64,000 nucleotides of DNA from Drosophila miranda (GCF_003369915.1 NC_046675.1:3038001-3102000); one strand, 5' to 3'. Shown: positions 48,001 through 62,590, numbered from the stretch's first letter. Notes: generated by a model not told the origin, from the sequence alone. Translations and numbers: made by a program.

Positions 48001-51000
48001 CAGCCAAACAGCTCTCGAGCCACCAGTCTCCGGCCTCCAGTCTCCAGCTCCGCAAAATATGTAGTACTTCAATTGTACGCAAATCGAACTGCAATATAAT
48101 GTGGAAAACATTTTCATTAGCATTTTGATGGCATTAACAGTAGGAAGGGGGGAGGGGGGAGGGGGGAAACTTAAATTGGAAATTACTTTGCATAATCAAG
48201 GTTAACTGGAGGCAAACAGGCGGCCATTAAGTGATTGAAAGACAACAGAGGACAGGAGGACAGGAGATAGGAGATAGGAGAGGAGATTAGGCGGGCGATG
48301 AGCCCCGCCCCGAGACAATGCCAATTGATTGCCATTCAAATCTGTGCTGGAATGTGTCAGATTATTGATTATATCTCCTTAATGATGCCTCTGCCTCTGT
48401 CAATGCAAGCCCACATAATGCACAAAGGTTGTACGAGCAGGAGTCAAGCCACAGATGTGGCAGCAACAGCAACAGCAACAACAGAAGCATTAAGCTATCC
48501 CCCCCGACAATAGGCCACACATTAACAGGCAGATGTATTTTAAGAGGAAAATCAAGTAAGATATACCCCGTTTACCCCGTCAGGCAAACTGGCATTCGAT
48601 CCATTAAAATTATGCACAATTATCCAATTCACTCGACCGTCGTTGCATCGTTGCATCGTGGCATCGATGCCTCGTCGGTTGTCATGATTGCTGGCTCGGC
48701 CATTGTTGTCTTTGGTCTTTGGTTATGTGTACTTTTATTTTTTAACCAAATTTATGGCTACGAGGACTGCGATCCACTCACGTTTTTCCAGCAGCAGCCT
48801 CGACTCGGAGTCGGAGTCGGAATCGGAGTCAGAGATTATGAGGCCGGTCCGGGGGCCTCATTGCACGTTTTGCAAAAGGCAACCGAAAAGGGAAATTTTC
48901 ACGGTGCTCACGTAATTGAATTGCAATCGGGCTAAATTGGCATTTATTATAATAAAAGCAAATATGCAATTTTGCCTTTTCACTCGACGGAAAAAAATAA
49001 ATAAACGGGAAACGAATAACAGCCAAAGGAAAGGTCTTGCCAAGGCTATAAGCAAAAGACTGGCCCCGAGTGTAGAGAGAGAGAGAGCAAGAAATAAGTA
49101 AGCCAAATGGGAAAGTTATTAAATAATAGACGAGACTCCTTGAGCAGCATTCACTCAAGTTCAGACTGATGCCCTGGAAAATTCATCTGAAAAGCCATCA
49201 TCAATTCAAACGAGACTCCAGTGTCCGCCCGCCTGCCGTTGACCTACATTGATGGCTATTCCCTCCATCTTCCGCCCACAAATCAACCACAGAGAAATTC
49301 AATTTAAATAAATAATTTTACAGTATCAAAGCACAGCAGGAAAAAACACATAGAAAATGTGGGGAAAATGGAAAGGGAAACACCCGCCGACAGGTAATAA
49401 TCGAAAGGCGAAAGGATTTTCCATAAGCTTTGAATCAAAATGGGGGAAAAACAGGCAATTAATTGTATAAATATATTTCAAAATTCCAGGATTTAGTGTA
49501 TAATTAATCCATAAATGAATATTAGTTTAATATATGTGTACTCGAATACTCGTATTTATATGTGTACTCATATTTATTGCAGCGCCATTGTGCGAATTTA
49601 ATTTAATTCAATTATGGCCAAAAGCCGTGCCACATTTAATGCGATTTTCATTGAATGAATGATGGACCAAAACGGCTTAAATCACTCTAAGTTGCTTTAT
49701 CAAATCGGAACTCAATTAAACTCCCCGGCGCGGCGTTCTCCCTCCATCCTTGGATTTCCCGTTCGTTTCCTTTGGCCAACATTCAATTTGCAATTTTCTA
49801 ATTATGTGGTTGAACATTTTGGTGTATTGAAAGCAATTACGCTAAATAATTACAAATTCCCGTTGCGTGTACGTAAACGTACTCGTATTCGTACTCGTAC
49901 TCGCATGTGGCATGTGGCAAGTGGCAGACAGCCCACACTCCACTCTGCTCCCTTTACCTCCGCTACCTCCGCTACCTTTTCCCCTTTCCTTTCACAGTTC
50001 CTGTCTCTCTAAGTGACGTGCTGTCTGTCTCTGCCACACGGTTCTCCAGATGCTCTTTCCTTGGAAAAATATTGTTGTTTTGGCCTGAGAAAACTGTGAT
50101 TTATACAAGGTATTTCTAAGGGCATCCAGCTGTTAGCTATTCCCCAGCCCTGCTTCTGCCTCTGGCTTCCCTAATGACTGCGACGCCGGTTTCAGGGGGG
50201 AGGCAGACATTGGAGCTGTTGATGTTGATGGGGCGCTTCAATGGAACAGTTAACGTCAAGTGCCAAATCAGTTTTGCTCTGCGCCAAACAATTTCCGCAT
50301 TTAATTACATTGATTATCCACGAAAGCCCAAAGAGCGGGAATCACCTCGTCGTCACTCCTCCCGTAAATGGCCCACTCTTTAGCACCATTTTTTCCACCT
50401 TTTCGAAAACTTTCGCCTCAGCATTAATCTTGAAATTGCCACAAATTGTTGGATGCATCATGGCCCAGGCCGAGGCCGAGGCCGAGGCAGAGCCAGAGGC
50501 CTCTGCCTTGCTGTGACAATGCCCAGCGAGCGTGTCATTGCCGTTGAATGCCATGCCTCCTGTGGTGACAGCATTCAACACTTTCATGCTCTGGCAGTGC
50601 AAAAACAACAGCCACATGTTTGTGTCAACACATTTGGGCTTTTTGTTGCAGCAATCGTAATGATTATAATTGTGGCAGCTGTAAAGCTGCAGTGGAACAA
50701 ACAAAAATCCATTAACTCATAATTTTCTGCTATGCTGAACACAATCCACAGCCCAATCCAGAACCCGGGGCTCTGCCAGAGCCTCTCCGCTGCCTCTGCT
50801 ACTTCTGCTGCTTCTGCTCTTTCCACTGATTTTCCCTGAGTGTTCAGTTTGTTGTCGTTAAGCCAACACATACATGAACGATACAAAATAAAAACCAAAT
50901 TGCGCGCAATTTTACGGGAGAGCGCATTTTGCCACACAGCCCCCAAAACCACACCCACCCGGGCACCACCCACTGTAGTAACACCCACTCCGCCTCACAC

Positions 51001-51872
51001 CCACCACCGGGGAGGCAGTGGAGTCACGTATGCGTGAAATATTGTGCAAACAACAACTCACACAATAGCTTCAGCTGCAACACAAACAATCACTGCAGCA
51101 GCATTTAAAATACACTGCCACAAAAGCCACTGCAGATCGATTATTGCCATTGCCAGGTGTTCCAATCGATGGGCTGTGATTTGCTGCGTATATTTCCTAT
51201 AACTGAATGGACACATGAGTGAATTAAAAATTGAAAATTATAGAAAACTTTCAAATTTGGGTAGCTACATCTTCAGGTATATCCATTCTATCGACACGAC
51301 TCCAAAATCCTGTTAAAGGTCATACAATTTCCATTTCAACCCATCAATTATACTGGGAATATTCTGGGAGTGTACTGGAAATCTTAAATATGGGGAGTGC
51401 TATCGAAACTACAACCCAATTTTGGTCTCCTGCAAAGTACACTTAAAAGTTATCCTTTTTTTGCAAAGTGTAATTAATTCCACCCTTCGAATAGTTCCAA
51501 AAACCCATGGACCTCGAATATAGAGCACTTCTTGGATACATTTAAAGATTCTGTCTTGAGAATGCATGCAGTCTTATAGTCTGTAGAAGGATAGGCCTCC
51601 AATACCTCCTCCAGTGATGCTTCATCATATGAATATCCGTTACAAACTTCCCCTCAAAATCATGCTACCCCTCGCGGAGGCGTCACAGCAGCCACTGACT
51701 CATTTTAGACCCAACGTTTGAGTGCAGCGTCGCTGCAAGTCGGAAAAATTTTTGTGCCAGCCAGAGTGGGCGACATGTGTGGGGGGGGGTGGAGAGGGAG
51801 GGGGGTACATGTGGCAGACGGAACTCGTTTGTAACCGAAAAATAAAATTCACACGGCTTCTCAGCCGTTCGC

Positions 51873-51873
<1 letters not shown>
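45047..51873. other. upstream non-coding region, proximal part
   Basis: No protein-coding exon is supported on either strand. It probably contains the FAM20 5' untranslated region and a 5' intron. Visible are GT tracts (45281-45292), GAGA-rich tracts around 46665-46755, G-rich repeats at 48145-48168, and CGTACTCG-type repeats at 49870-49905. All long open frames here are simple-sequence artefacts. Confidence 0.5.
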
Positions 51874-51927
<54 letters not shown>

Positions 51928-51928
51928 G
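51874..51928 (+). repeat. (GTT)18 trinucleotide repeat
   Basis: A 55-bp uninterrupted tract; the minus strand reads (CAA)n. It yields a polyglutamine reading frame with no coding support around it. Confidence 0.95.
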
Positions 51929-54296
51929 CTGATTATGGGAAACAGTCAAAACGGGTTTGATTGTTGTCGTTGTTTTGTTTTTAGTTGGTGTAGTTGTTTT
52001 TGGAGGTAATTTAACTTTTGCATGTAACGGTTTTTGGTTTTTGTTTTTGTTTTTGTTTTTTGTTGTTGCTGTTCAACTGAGAGTACAACAATGATATAGT
52101 GGCTATTTATAGGCACATTCCCATAGTACGATGCGATTGTGAATCTTTGCAGTCTATAAAAAGTTATTTCCTTGTGAATATTAACCAAAATATCCCATAG
52201 ATTTAACAGTCCATATATCATATGATACTTATTAGGGAGTGCAGGGAAAGACTGCACCATCAAGGGGCCCATGCCCAGAGCCTTCTGCCGAACAGACCGA
52301 GGGGCGCTGCCGCAGGACGCGCGACGCCTTAGCCAATGCAGGAATGATAGATGATAGTCTAGTATTCGAGGCAAATTCTAACCAAACTTACCAAAAGAAT
52401 GAAGAGCATGCATTCAAATACAATTATAAGAAAGGTGTGTGAGCATTAGTAATTTAATAAGAGGAAGGGAATAGGGAATTAGTGGTGGATATATTATAAT
52501 CCGAGCATAAGACCCTAAACCATTCATGCAAGAAATCGTGCATCAAAATCTCAGCATCTCTCTCTTAAAAGTAATCCATTAGGTCCCAAATTGATTGGTC
52601 TGAATTTTCTAGTCCTAGAATAATAGTCCAAAAGTCAAAGTACCCGTAAGCCGTGTTTCAGATCTGATCTAAACATCAGCCATAATCAAATTAATCCAAC
52701 ATTTATCAATAGCTGACGTTCAGGCAATAAATCACATGCAAATGATTGCTAATTGACTCCTCCGATGGATCATGGTGGCCGCCCCTCAAAATGGGTCCTA
52801 CACCGGTACCAATTTGCGCTGATTACAGTGGAGTAGACCTACCGCACACAGAAATCAATCATAGTTCTGTATATAGAGAATTAACAATTGAAATGAATAT
52901 TCCAGAAAGTACATAAATAGCCCCCTGATGGGGGAATAGAAAATGTCGCAAATTACAGACCCCCTGAGCAGTCGTTGAACTCAATCAAAAGCCGATAGAA
53001 AAGCCATATAATTGGCACACCTACAATTACAACGATTCGATTGGTTTGCCATTAAAGAAAGGATAATTAAATGATACGAAGTTCACACTTGTGATGGCCA
53101 CCGAATAATCGAATCAACTGCAGCCTTGGGTTGGTTTTTCATGGCAAAACTCCATCTCAAGGCTGCGATTTTGAAAGCGAAGTGTTTTGTCTGCTCTCGT
53201 GTTCGGTTGATGCAGTTTTATGAACTGTAAATTGGTTAAATTACAAGCAATTATATATAATTCCATTGGCAGGCGGCTCACACACGGCTCACTTGTCGGG
53301 CTCCCCGTCAAACGCATTTTGTCAGACAATTTCATTAACAACAATTGCCGCCACGGAGCCCCGGGGCCTGCGGGGGTATGTGTGTGTGCATAACCGCTTC
53401 ATTTCCATTAGCCATACAATTTGATTAAGTTCCGAAAGAGGGCCAGTCCAGGCCACAGCACAGCAGAGCAGAGCGGAGCAGGGCACAACTCCCATTCCGC
53501 TGGCAGATTACAATAATTTCTTTATCAAAGCAAACAATAAGAGACATACGCACAAACACGCAACAATAATAGCAGCCTGGTGTTGTTGTGGCAGGGGCAG
53601 GGCCCCAGAAGTCTTAGAGGTCGTTGCATGTTCAACAACAAGCAGAGACCTTAATTCCAGAGTAAGAAGCTCAGAGAGGGGGCGAGGGGAGGGGCCAAAG
53701 TTGTGCCCTTGGTGCATACCCCAGAGATGGATGGATGGATGGATGGAGAGAGAGGGAGGGAGAGACGTGGACAATGACAATGAAACGGAAACTAGCGGAA
53801 ATCATTAGAGTCTGCACAAATGACTTCCAAGATACTTTTCCTACGGTGGCCCGCAAGCAGTTTTCGCCTTGGCTCCGTCCGCACAGTGGGCCACACGGAA
53901 CGGACCCACAGGAAGACCCACATCATCACCCACAATAAAAATGGGGAAAATTCTGTCAAAAATGGTTCGCGGGAAAACTATTTCCCGGCCGAAATAAATG
54001 CTTGTCATCATGGAAATGGGAACCACTGCCATGAACGGAATATTGAGTGGGTTGAAGCCGCTGACAGACCTAAGATTTGGGGTAGATTTGGGCATAATAA
54101 AGGGTATTCCAGTTTGGTCGAACCCGTGTCGCATAGAGATTCTGACAGACTTTAGAGGATGATGGAGGATTCCCTTCCATTTTCATCCTTTTCCTACCAC
54201 TGTGCTGTCGTCCGTTGGGTCTGTTTCCTTCTGCTGCTATCTATGGCATTGCCTTTGTTCCGCTTCTCTATGTATATTTCTATCTTTTTTTTTGGC

Positions 54297-54298
<2 letters not shown>

Positions 54299-54338
<40 letters not shown>
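54299..54338 (+). repeat. (CA)20 microsatellite
   Basis: A 40-bp perfect dinucleotide tract followed by a short GA-rich stretch. Confidence 0.95.
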
Positions 54339-54341
<3 letters not shown>

Positions 54342-54815
54342 AGAAGAGAGAGCCATGGAGCCAATGGTAGTTCTTGTTGTGACTTTGTTAGTTTCTGCTG
54401 CTGGCAGCTGCTTCTGGGGCATCTACTTAAATATCCGGTATCATTATTATAAAAATCACAAGCTGAGGATCCCCGGGCGGGCGGATGGACGACGCACTGG
54501 GTGGGGCCCAGGAAGCAATTAGGGATGCAGAGCATAATTGCCGGAATATTTCCCCAGCTAGTTTTTTTGCTGTTGTTTTTTCTTTAGCAGGGGGATCCAA
54601 TTAACAGAGATTAAAGGTGTGAAAAGCTATAGCTTTTATCCCGTGATTAGTCCCGGTGGAGGGAGGGCCTGTCCTGTCCGAAGGGAGGATGGAAGGATTC
54701 ATTGTCCAGGAGCTGCACATTTGTCCGGCATAAGCTGGACCCAATGAGGGACCCTAAATAAAACTCAAGCAGCCGTCAACGAGGCGTATGCGCCACGTGC
54801 AAATGAGATGCCAAG

Positions 54816-54850
54816 CTGCCGCCGCCGCCGCCGCCGCCGCTGCTGCTGCC
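54816..54850 (+). repeat. GCC/GCT trinucleotide repeat
   Basis: Eight GCC-type units run into GCTGCTGCTGCC. It lies in non-coding DNA. Confidence 0.85.
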
Positions 54851-57800
54851 ACTGGATGGGGCAAGGGAATGCAAAGAGTGCCACGAAGTGGAAGGTAAAT
54901 AAAAAGCAGATAAAAATCAAATTAACAAAACGAAGTGAAGAGAAATTGCTCTCGCAAGTAAATAAAACTCCCAGGCCCAGGCGACTGTCGGTCGGAGGGC
55001 GGGAAAAAGCGGAAAAGCCACCTGATAAAAAAAAGTGGACACTGGACTTGTGCCCCGTTTTTTGGGGGGAGGCCCAATTTATATATTTCAGCATTTGTTA
55101 TGGCCTCCCCCGTTCCCCGTTCGCTGATTGCAAACAAAATGAATTCAGCTACTGAGAAATGACAGCGACAGCTTTTGGGCGGAGGAGGAGGAGGCCATCC
55201 AGATTCGTGGCAATATAAAAATACAATTTAACAATGGACTGCCGCCAGGACGTTTACAAAAATACATTTAATGACACAGAGGGCGTTGAAAAAAGAACCA
55301 GCCCGGCCCCAAAAAGTGTCCGTAATCTGCTTAAAAGCACAGCTCGGGGAGGACTACGACGGGGCGGCTATCGTGCGGCGCTACGTGTGCCGCAAGGCAT
55401 CAAAATTAACGGCAAGAAATTTAAAAATGTAATTGACAGGCCAACTGACGGTCGGCCGGAGGCCATCAGCGATCAACAGACGCCTCCGTCGGCCCACCTT
55501 CGGCAGTTATTAAAACACACGCGGTCGACACACAGCACGACAGGACACGGTGCGTATACGCAATGAGGAAGCGGAAATGCAGCATTAAATGGAAATAAAA
55601 CCAGCGGGCAGGAGCTGGCGCCGCTTAAGGACACTTTGGCCATGGCCATCGTCATGGGCAGGACGCGACTCGTTGTGGTTCGCTCTTGGCGTAATTGCTC
55701 TCAGCGGAGGGCTTAACATATCCCAGCCCCAGCCCCACGGCCATGGCTGATCCGTCCTGCCCCGTCCATCCGTCTGCCCGTCCGTTCGTCCGTCCGCCTG
55801 CGGATCCGTTTGTCAATGCTTTATTTGCGTTTATCGCAATCATTTCGCTGTCCTTCGCTGTCCCTTCGAATCCTGTTAATATGGCAATTTACATTTACAT
55901 TATTTTTATGATGCCGCACGCAGAACACAGCAGACCTCTGAATGGAGCGAGTGAATCGGTTTAAAGATATATACTATACGAGTACGAGTACGAGCACGAG
56001 TATATGCATATATTTTTCCGCGTTGCGTACATTCTGTCATAATCAAGTCGGCCGCTTGTCAGGCAATCCACTCGCTGCCTGCGGTTATCGCATTTAACGG
56101 CTGCCCCACAGAAAAGTTAAATATTTTAAATTCCCGCCATAATGGAGCTGCAAATGCCAGCCGGCAGCCGCCAGCCACTGATGAGGCAGGCCCTGCCGCT
56201 GCCACTGGCGCTGCTGCCACTGCTGGAAGCCATAACAATTAGAAGCAATTGCTACTCTCTGGCAACTCCGACGACGACTGGCAACTGCTGAAATGCCACT
56301 GGCTGCCATTTCACTTATTTCACGTGCAACTTGCAGCTTGGCCACAAGGCAAGTGAGTGACGAGCGACCAGGCGACGTGGCGACGACAATGCCACTGTGC
56401 CATTGCACTTGGCTCCCAATCCATGCAGATGGCTCCAGCGAGTGGGAGATGGTCGGCAGATGCTAAGGGTAGATGCCACTGAGGAAAACTAAAGCCTTAA
56501 AGATACTCCAATCTCATCGAAATGGTAGCTTCTTTAAGGAGAGATTCCACAGGTACATTCCTCATCTTTTTAATTGGAAATTCGAGCTAGGATGCAGAGA
56601 CAGCTTTCTATCAGTCAAGTGCCTTGCAGGGACTCACTCTCGACCATCATTATTAGGAATGTATCTCCCTTAACAAGGTAAAGGATCTTTCAGACCGAAG
56701 CCTTGCAAAATCCTAAAGTTACGTACATTTTCCTAGCTTTAGGCCACCTTCTTATTTTTCTCTCAGTGTAAGCTAAAGGAGAGTGAATGTTGGCTGGAAT
56801 GTTGGCATCTCGTCGAAAAAAGGTAAGCCCCATGACGGGCATCGCATTGCCGCAGCGCAGCGCCGAGCCGGAAGCTGTGTGGAAGGCAGCGGCGAGGCAG
56901 CAGCGACCATGTGAAAATTTCACTTTCATGTTTGACTTAGACCAACAGCACACACACATACATACATCTCTGTCTGTCCTTCTTTCGCGCTTTTGTCAAT
57001 TTGCTTGGCTGTTGCAACAATGCGTCGGTGGCTGCTGCAACTGCAGCGATGCTTCTTCTCTGCGGCTCTCTTGCCGCACCTTTCGGAGACACACTTTTGA
57101 GTCTCGCATTACCCCAAGGCATGCGTCGCGTTTTCGGTTGCATTTTCTTCTTGCCTCATGCTTCATGCGCCATGCATGTCGCTTCCCTGCCCCCTGGGTC
57201 GCTGTCGTTCCACCGGGCATTATGTGACATCCCACAATGAATGGGACTGCGCGTCATAAAAAAACCGAAAACAACAGCAACAAAACAGAAAGTAATACAG
57301 GAAAAGATGAAGAGAAAAAAACCCCATGCCACGTTGTTAAAGAAAAGTGCAAGCGACACAGTGTGTCCACTTAAAGCAGGCAACAATGTGTGCCACCAAC
57401 AGCAGCAGCAGCATCAGAGGCAGAGGCAGCATCAGCAGCAACCATAGATGCAGCAGCAAGAGTCATGACAAAGCTGGAGGCAACAACAGCACAATCTGCA
57501 ACAGCCGCAGCCGCAGCATCAGAAACAATTTTGAGGCATTGCATAAGAGGCTGCAGGGAGCACACGATCTCTCCCAGCAAATGAGCGTGGGAGAAGCGCT
57601 TAATTATCCCCAAAATGGGGGAAAAATAGAAACAAAAGGAGGTTTTAATGGATAAACTATCAGTGAAGAGAAAACAAAAGGAGAAAAACAGAAAAGATCC
57701 AATTTATGGATGATTGAAGGAAGGAATAATAGGACTTGATGTGAGGAAAGCTACTCCAGGAATATTTATATTGAAACCTCTATTGAGACCTCTTTGTGTG

Positions 57801-59446
57801 ACCAAAGTGAAAAGAAGGTTATCGCTTAGGATCGCTTTAATCAGTGATAACACTTATCACACTCTTCCAATTTCGATATCTTTTTGGGATTTTCTGTTCA
57901 GAAATTCCGAATTGCTTGTGGGGAATGTTCTATTTTCGTGGCCTTTCGCAACATTCTTCAGACAAAAGTCTTACCTTGATAAATATTTATAATTTATTGT
58001 CTTTTACTATTCTGAGAACTTTTAACTCCCTTTCCAGCTGCACGTACTGTAATTCCTACCGTCAATCATCCATAAATCCTCGTGTTATCTCGTGTCACCG
58101 ATTTAACTTCGTATCTCAGATGACGGGGGTGGGGGTGGAACACATGGAAAACTTCCAACAACAAAAGTCCCCCCCATGGCCCAACGATAAGAGAACATAA
58201 TCAATAATGCAACGAAACTTTGGTTTTCCCAGGGAGTTTTCCTTGAGAGAGGGCGCTGAGGGTGGCACCCATGTGCCAAACCATGTGGCAAGCACTCGGC
58301 AACAGGAACCGGGGTGCCAACCAACGGAGCAACAAGAAAACAAACAAACAAGCAAGCAACAACTGCAAGTGCAACTGCAATCAATTGCATCTTCTGCCGC
58401 ATGAATGCGTGACTGAATAGCAGCCCATCTATGAATGGGTGCACATGTCTGTGTGTGTGTGGGGCTCTGTTTGTGTGTGCGTGCGTCTGGATGAGTGGCA
58501 TGGGGCACATATGGGATGGATGGTCATATCGGATGGTCAGTTGCAGGGTGCATCGAAGCTGTGGGCTTTTTTCTCCTTTAGTTTTCCCTCTCAAACCACG
58601 TACATATTTTTTGTTCCCCTGTTGCAACGGCAATTCAAGTGCACTGCAGTTTCAGTTGCATCGCATTGCATGACTGACCGACTCGACAGGGGGCAGGGGC
58701 AGTGGCCTGGACAGGGACACGGGGCAGGTGCAGCTGCAGGGAAAGGTGGAGGCTCGGTGAATGGCTGAGTAACAGAATATGGGCATGGGGGCGAGTGCTG
58801 TAGGCGTGGCAGGGGCAGTGGCAGTGGCAGCATAACCAAAGGGCGTAAACGTAAAAGTGCGCGTTATGTTTGTCGACGCCAACAAAATGTAAAAGAAAAC
58901 CACGGGAAAAACCATGAAAAACAGACACTAGGCCCACAAGCGACGACATCCGAATGCGACGAATGAAAATCACACCCACACACACACTCGCCAAGGGGGG
59001 TGAGGGGGAGGGGGAGGGGGGAGTAAGGTGTGAGATAAGGAGACTTTTACTTTGTTGCACGCTGGCTGGGCCCTCGGGGGGCCTTAACAATGATATTGAT
59101 TTGCTGTCATTATTGTTAGAGTTTCGCCGAGCGGCACGTCACTCCAGAGGGGGGGGTGGGGGGTGTTGGGCCACTGTGTGGAGGAGCACAGCCATCGATC
59201 CTTTGGGCGGCCTTGCCTTGGGGGCACCGCGAAAGGACGGGCGCCACAAGAGACGCCGCAGAACTGTAGTTACAGAAATTTGAATTTCAACCGGCACTCG
59301 ATACTCGCGAAATTGAAATTGTTATTTGTTTGTGGGGGCGGCGGTGGGGGAGGAGGGTTTCTGGGTGAAAGGACCCAGCGACATAAATAGAAAACTACGC
59401 CATGGAGTTGCCACCACCCACAGCTTGCCCCAGGGGCTGACCACTC

Positions 59447-59472
59447 CACACACACACACACACACACACACA
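59447..59472 (+). repeat. (CA)13 microsatellite
   Basis: A 26-bp perfect tract in non-coding DNA. A GGCAGG(N) repeat follows at 59595-59638. Confidence 0.9.
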
Positions 59473-62158
59473 CCGCCCCACGAGTCGAGGAGAGTGTTTT
59501 TTGGGGCCATTTTCTTCACCAGCTCTCTGTCAAAATTTAACTGCTGCTTGTTTTTTGGTTTCTGTTTGCTTCTCTTGCAGTTATTGACTTTTTGCAGGCA
59601 GGCCGGGAGGCAGGCAGGGAGGCAGGCAGGAAGGCGGGGAACAAATGCAATTTGCATTTTGATAACATTTCCCAGCTGTGCTGCATTTTAATTGCATTCC
59701 CTTTCTTCTTTCGGGAGACGTTTCCCTTCCCTCGTGAGTGGTGGTCTCTCCCTGCAACAAACTGAGTGAAAGACGTAACGAAATCAATTGTCAGGTCATC
59801 TGTCAATTTATTTGTTATTTCCCGCCGACTGTCAGGCTGTCTGAGGCACTGAGACACTGAGACACTGAGGCAGGGCTGCACGAAGGCACAGACACAGAAG
59901 GTGGCAGTGCAAGCGGCCAAAAACAAACACAAAACGTAATGCTTTTAATGCTTGCAACAAAATTGCAGCCGTCCCGCCAGACAGGCAACAAGACGGCCAG
60001 TAGCCCCTGCCTGCAGTACGGCAAAAAGTTCAAAAGTTCGCTTTGTCGCGCTTTGTTTGTTGTGCAAACAAATGATTTGTTTTAGCCGTAGTTTTTCCCA
60101 TTCCCGTTCCCCCCCCTCCCCGTTGCAGGCAAAGTGTAATTGCCACACGACCAAAAGGCGTAGCAAAATTAGGCAAACGTTTTGCTCAACGTCTGGTTTC
60201 TCTTCTCTTCTGGAGAGTTTTCCTCCTTTCGGTTTGTTTGGCTTTTGCCATTTGGCTGGAAATTATCGACTTGTCGCCCAGCTGCCTCTCAAGAGATCCC
60301 CCTTCTGGTGGCGTCTCCCCCCCGTCGAATGGGACTGAAAATCTCCACAAAACGAACAACAAATGATTGGCATTATAGCATAGTTTGGCCTTAATTTGTT
60401 CAACAATGGGAAATGGGAAATGGGAAATCCATCGTTTGGGGGCCGCGCAGCAGGCGGCAGGAGGATCCACAGAATTAACCACACCAATTACACGCACAAA
60501 ACGCCAAAACAATTAATGAAAGGGCTGTCGGGAAAAACAAGTGAAAAATCTATTTGGAGGCGGCTTCCAGTTTCGGTTCCGGCATAAATCAAATTAATTG
60601 AAATTAATGGTTCACCGGTACATCATCGGAGTGTTGGAGGAGTGCGCCCTCACGCAAATATTTGCCCAACAAATTTCCCTCTTATTTTTTCTCCTTCCTG
60701 GTTTTCGGGTGGTATTTGCCCTGCCACGAGGAGGATTGGCGAAGGATTGGTGTAGGATTGCTGTAGGATTCCATTGACCATTAGGTTTGTGCGCCCGCTC
60801 TCTGTGGCCCACTAATTATTTTGGCTTACACCCGGGCCCCGGATCCGGGCTACCAGCGTTAATCCCTTTGAAGCCAAGCGGTAGAAAGAAAGGGATAAAG
60901 CAAAGGGATTCGCCAAGGGTTTATGCGGATAATTAATGCGATATCTGATGTGACTTCTAATCGCAGCCATGGGATTGTTTATGCAAATTTTGCTGGGCCG
61001 AAGAATGGAAATGGATACAGGGCTGGTATTGGGCTGCAGCGTTTAACAATTGGCTTAAAATTGCAAAGGGAAAAGGTTAAGGGTCATGCATGATGTTTTT
61101 TCATTGAAAAAAGGCTTATAGAATATTTTTTCTGGATATATTTATCTTAATTATTTATAGTTTTTATTTTAATATTATTATTCCTTTAAATTCCTAATTT
61201 CCCACAAAATACAATTAAGGCGACCTTTTTGTTCAATAAATAATTCGTTTTTTTTTTGCATTATATATTTTTGTGTTTTCTATTTTATTCCTCCTTCATT
61301 TATTGCCTTTTAAATTATTTAAATTACATTTTTGTGGACACACCGGGAATCACTTTTTATTCCGACAAATCTGATCCACTGTTCGCGTTTTTGTCCCACG
61401 CATAAACGATCTATCGGAGCGGCGGCGGCACATCCCTTAGACCGGAGCTTTATTTGAACTTCAAAGGAGCGAGCGTTGGAGAAATTAATGAAATGTTTGT
61501 CAAGTGCGGTTTTTCGGGCCACCCTTTCCTCTTGGACCCCGATGCCCGCTTTATTTGAGTCATTAAAATGATTTAATAAGGCCGTAAGCCGACAGCCGAA
61601 AGTCCATAAACCGATTTGCCAAACGAAGAAGAGACAGTCGACTGGTGACTGTCGAAACGCAGTTCCTCAGTTAACTAAACGCAGGTCATTATATAGTTAT
61701 GTCGGGGACGGTATCCGTAGTTGGGCCAGAGCCGGACGCACCCATGAATAATGATTAGAGCCTACAAACAGATTTTTGCCGCTGTAATTCCTGGTCAAAA
61801 TTTACATATTCAGCCATTCATGAGTGTGGAGGGAGGCAATCCTCCATTCGAGTTCAAATTCAAATTCATATGCCATAATGGGCAGACATATGGAAGGCAT
61901 TAGTTGGAGGCGTTGCTGTCCCTCCCAAGGGGGCGTGTGGGCGTGGTCTGCGGCGGGGGAGTGCCACAAAAACATCGCATTTTCCAATCAATTGAATTTC
62001 AATTTGCATAATTTTCTGTATGTCAATGTAATGTATACAAAATTCGATTATTTCCATTGAATTGAGCCAAAGACATGGCAGAGAGTGGATTCCGAAATCG
62101 GCCAAAGGACGGACCCTCAGAAGCGCTCCTTCAATTTCTCTGACCAGACACACACACG

Positions 62159-62163
<5 letters not shown>

Positions 62164-62219
<56 letters not shown>
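62164..62219 (+). repeat. (AG)28 microsatellite
   Basis: A 56-bp perfect dinucleotide tract, the longest simple repeat in the window. It is a potential GAGA-factor binding platform. Confidence 0.95.
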
Positions 62220-62222
<3 letters not shown>

Positions 62223-62524
62223 AGAGGAGGATAGTGGATATTGAGGATATTGAGGATATGGGAATATGCTAACGCTCTAATGGGTGTGTCATGGAGTGGA
62301 CAAACATTATTGCAGAATTTATTTCTATTCTGCCCTCCCACACGCACACACACAGGCAGACAGACAGACCCACACACAGGTCGCACACAGGTCACACACA
62401 TTGTGACCTCAAAGTAACCCGAAACTGGCAAACGGAATATACATATCCAACAGATACAAAAGGCAGGACTCGAAGAGAAACTCTGGATCCAAAGCGGGAA
62501 AGCGTCAAAAGAAAAAAACCAAGC

Positions 62525-62590
62525 AATAAAAGGCACGGCCCTGAAATGCTCGCACCGATTCAGTTCCAGCTCGTTTCAGCTCTGAAAAAC
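62525..62590 (+). promoter_or_regulatory. weak candidate core promoter
   Basis: A TATA-like AATAAAAGG starts about 36 bases before an initiator-like ATTCAGTTC, with the A at 62562, on the plus strand. A second TTCAGCTC follows at about +15 to +20. The layout resembles fly core promoters, but such matches occur by chance and no downstream gene is visible. Confidence 0.15.

Larger units (their letters stand above)
51929..62000. other. upstream non-coding region, distal part
   Basis: No coding exon is supported. It contains many microsatellites, listed separately, and AT-rich stretches (52440-53100, 61080-61330). The segment 60925-61010 contains homeodomain- and octamer-like motifs (TAATTAAT, TTTATGCAAATTTT) and could be an enhancer. 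That is a guess from motif content only. Confidence 0.4.

Noticed and set aside
48138..48168. G-rich direct repeats that might look like a repeat array
   Set aside because: Short GGGGGGA repeats without spacers of constant length. They are simple sequence, not a CRISPR array.
51683..51949. Polyglutamine reading frame on the minus strand
   Set aside because: It is the translation of a (CAA)18 microsatellite. The flanks show no splice-compatible coding sequence.
54194..54535. Frames containing repeated Cys-Val or Thr-His
   Set aside because: Translation of the (CA)20 microsatellite.
55234..55566. A 110-aa plus-strand open frame with non-repetitive composition
   Set aside because: No recognisable domain, no promoter, and no flanking exons of matching phase. 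A 333-bp open frame is not remarkable in 19 kb of DNA. I cannot exclude it without cDNA.
62117..62244. Frames containing repeated Arg-Glu or Leu-Ser
   Set aside because: Translation of the (AG)28 tract.
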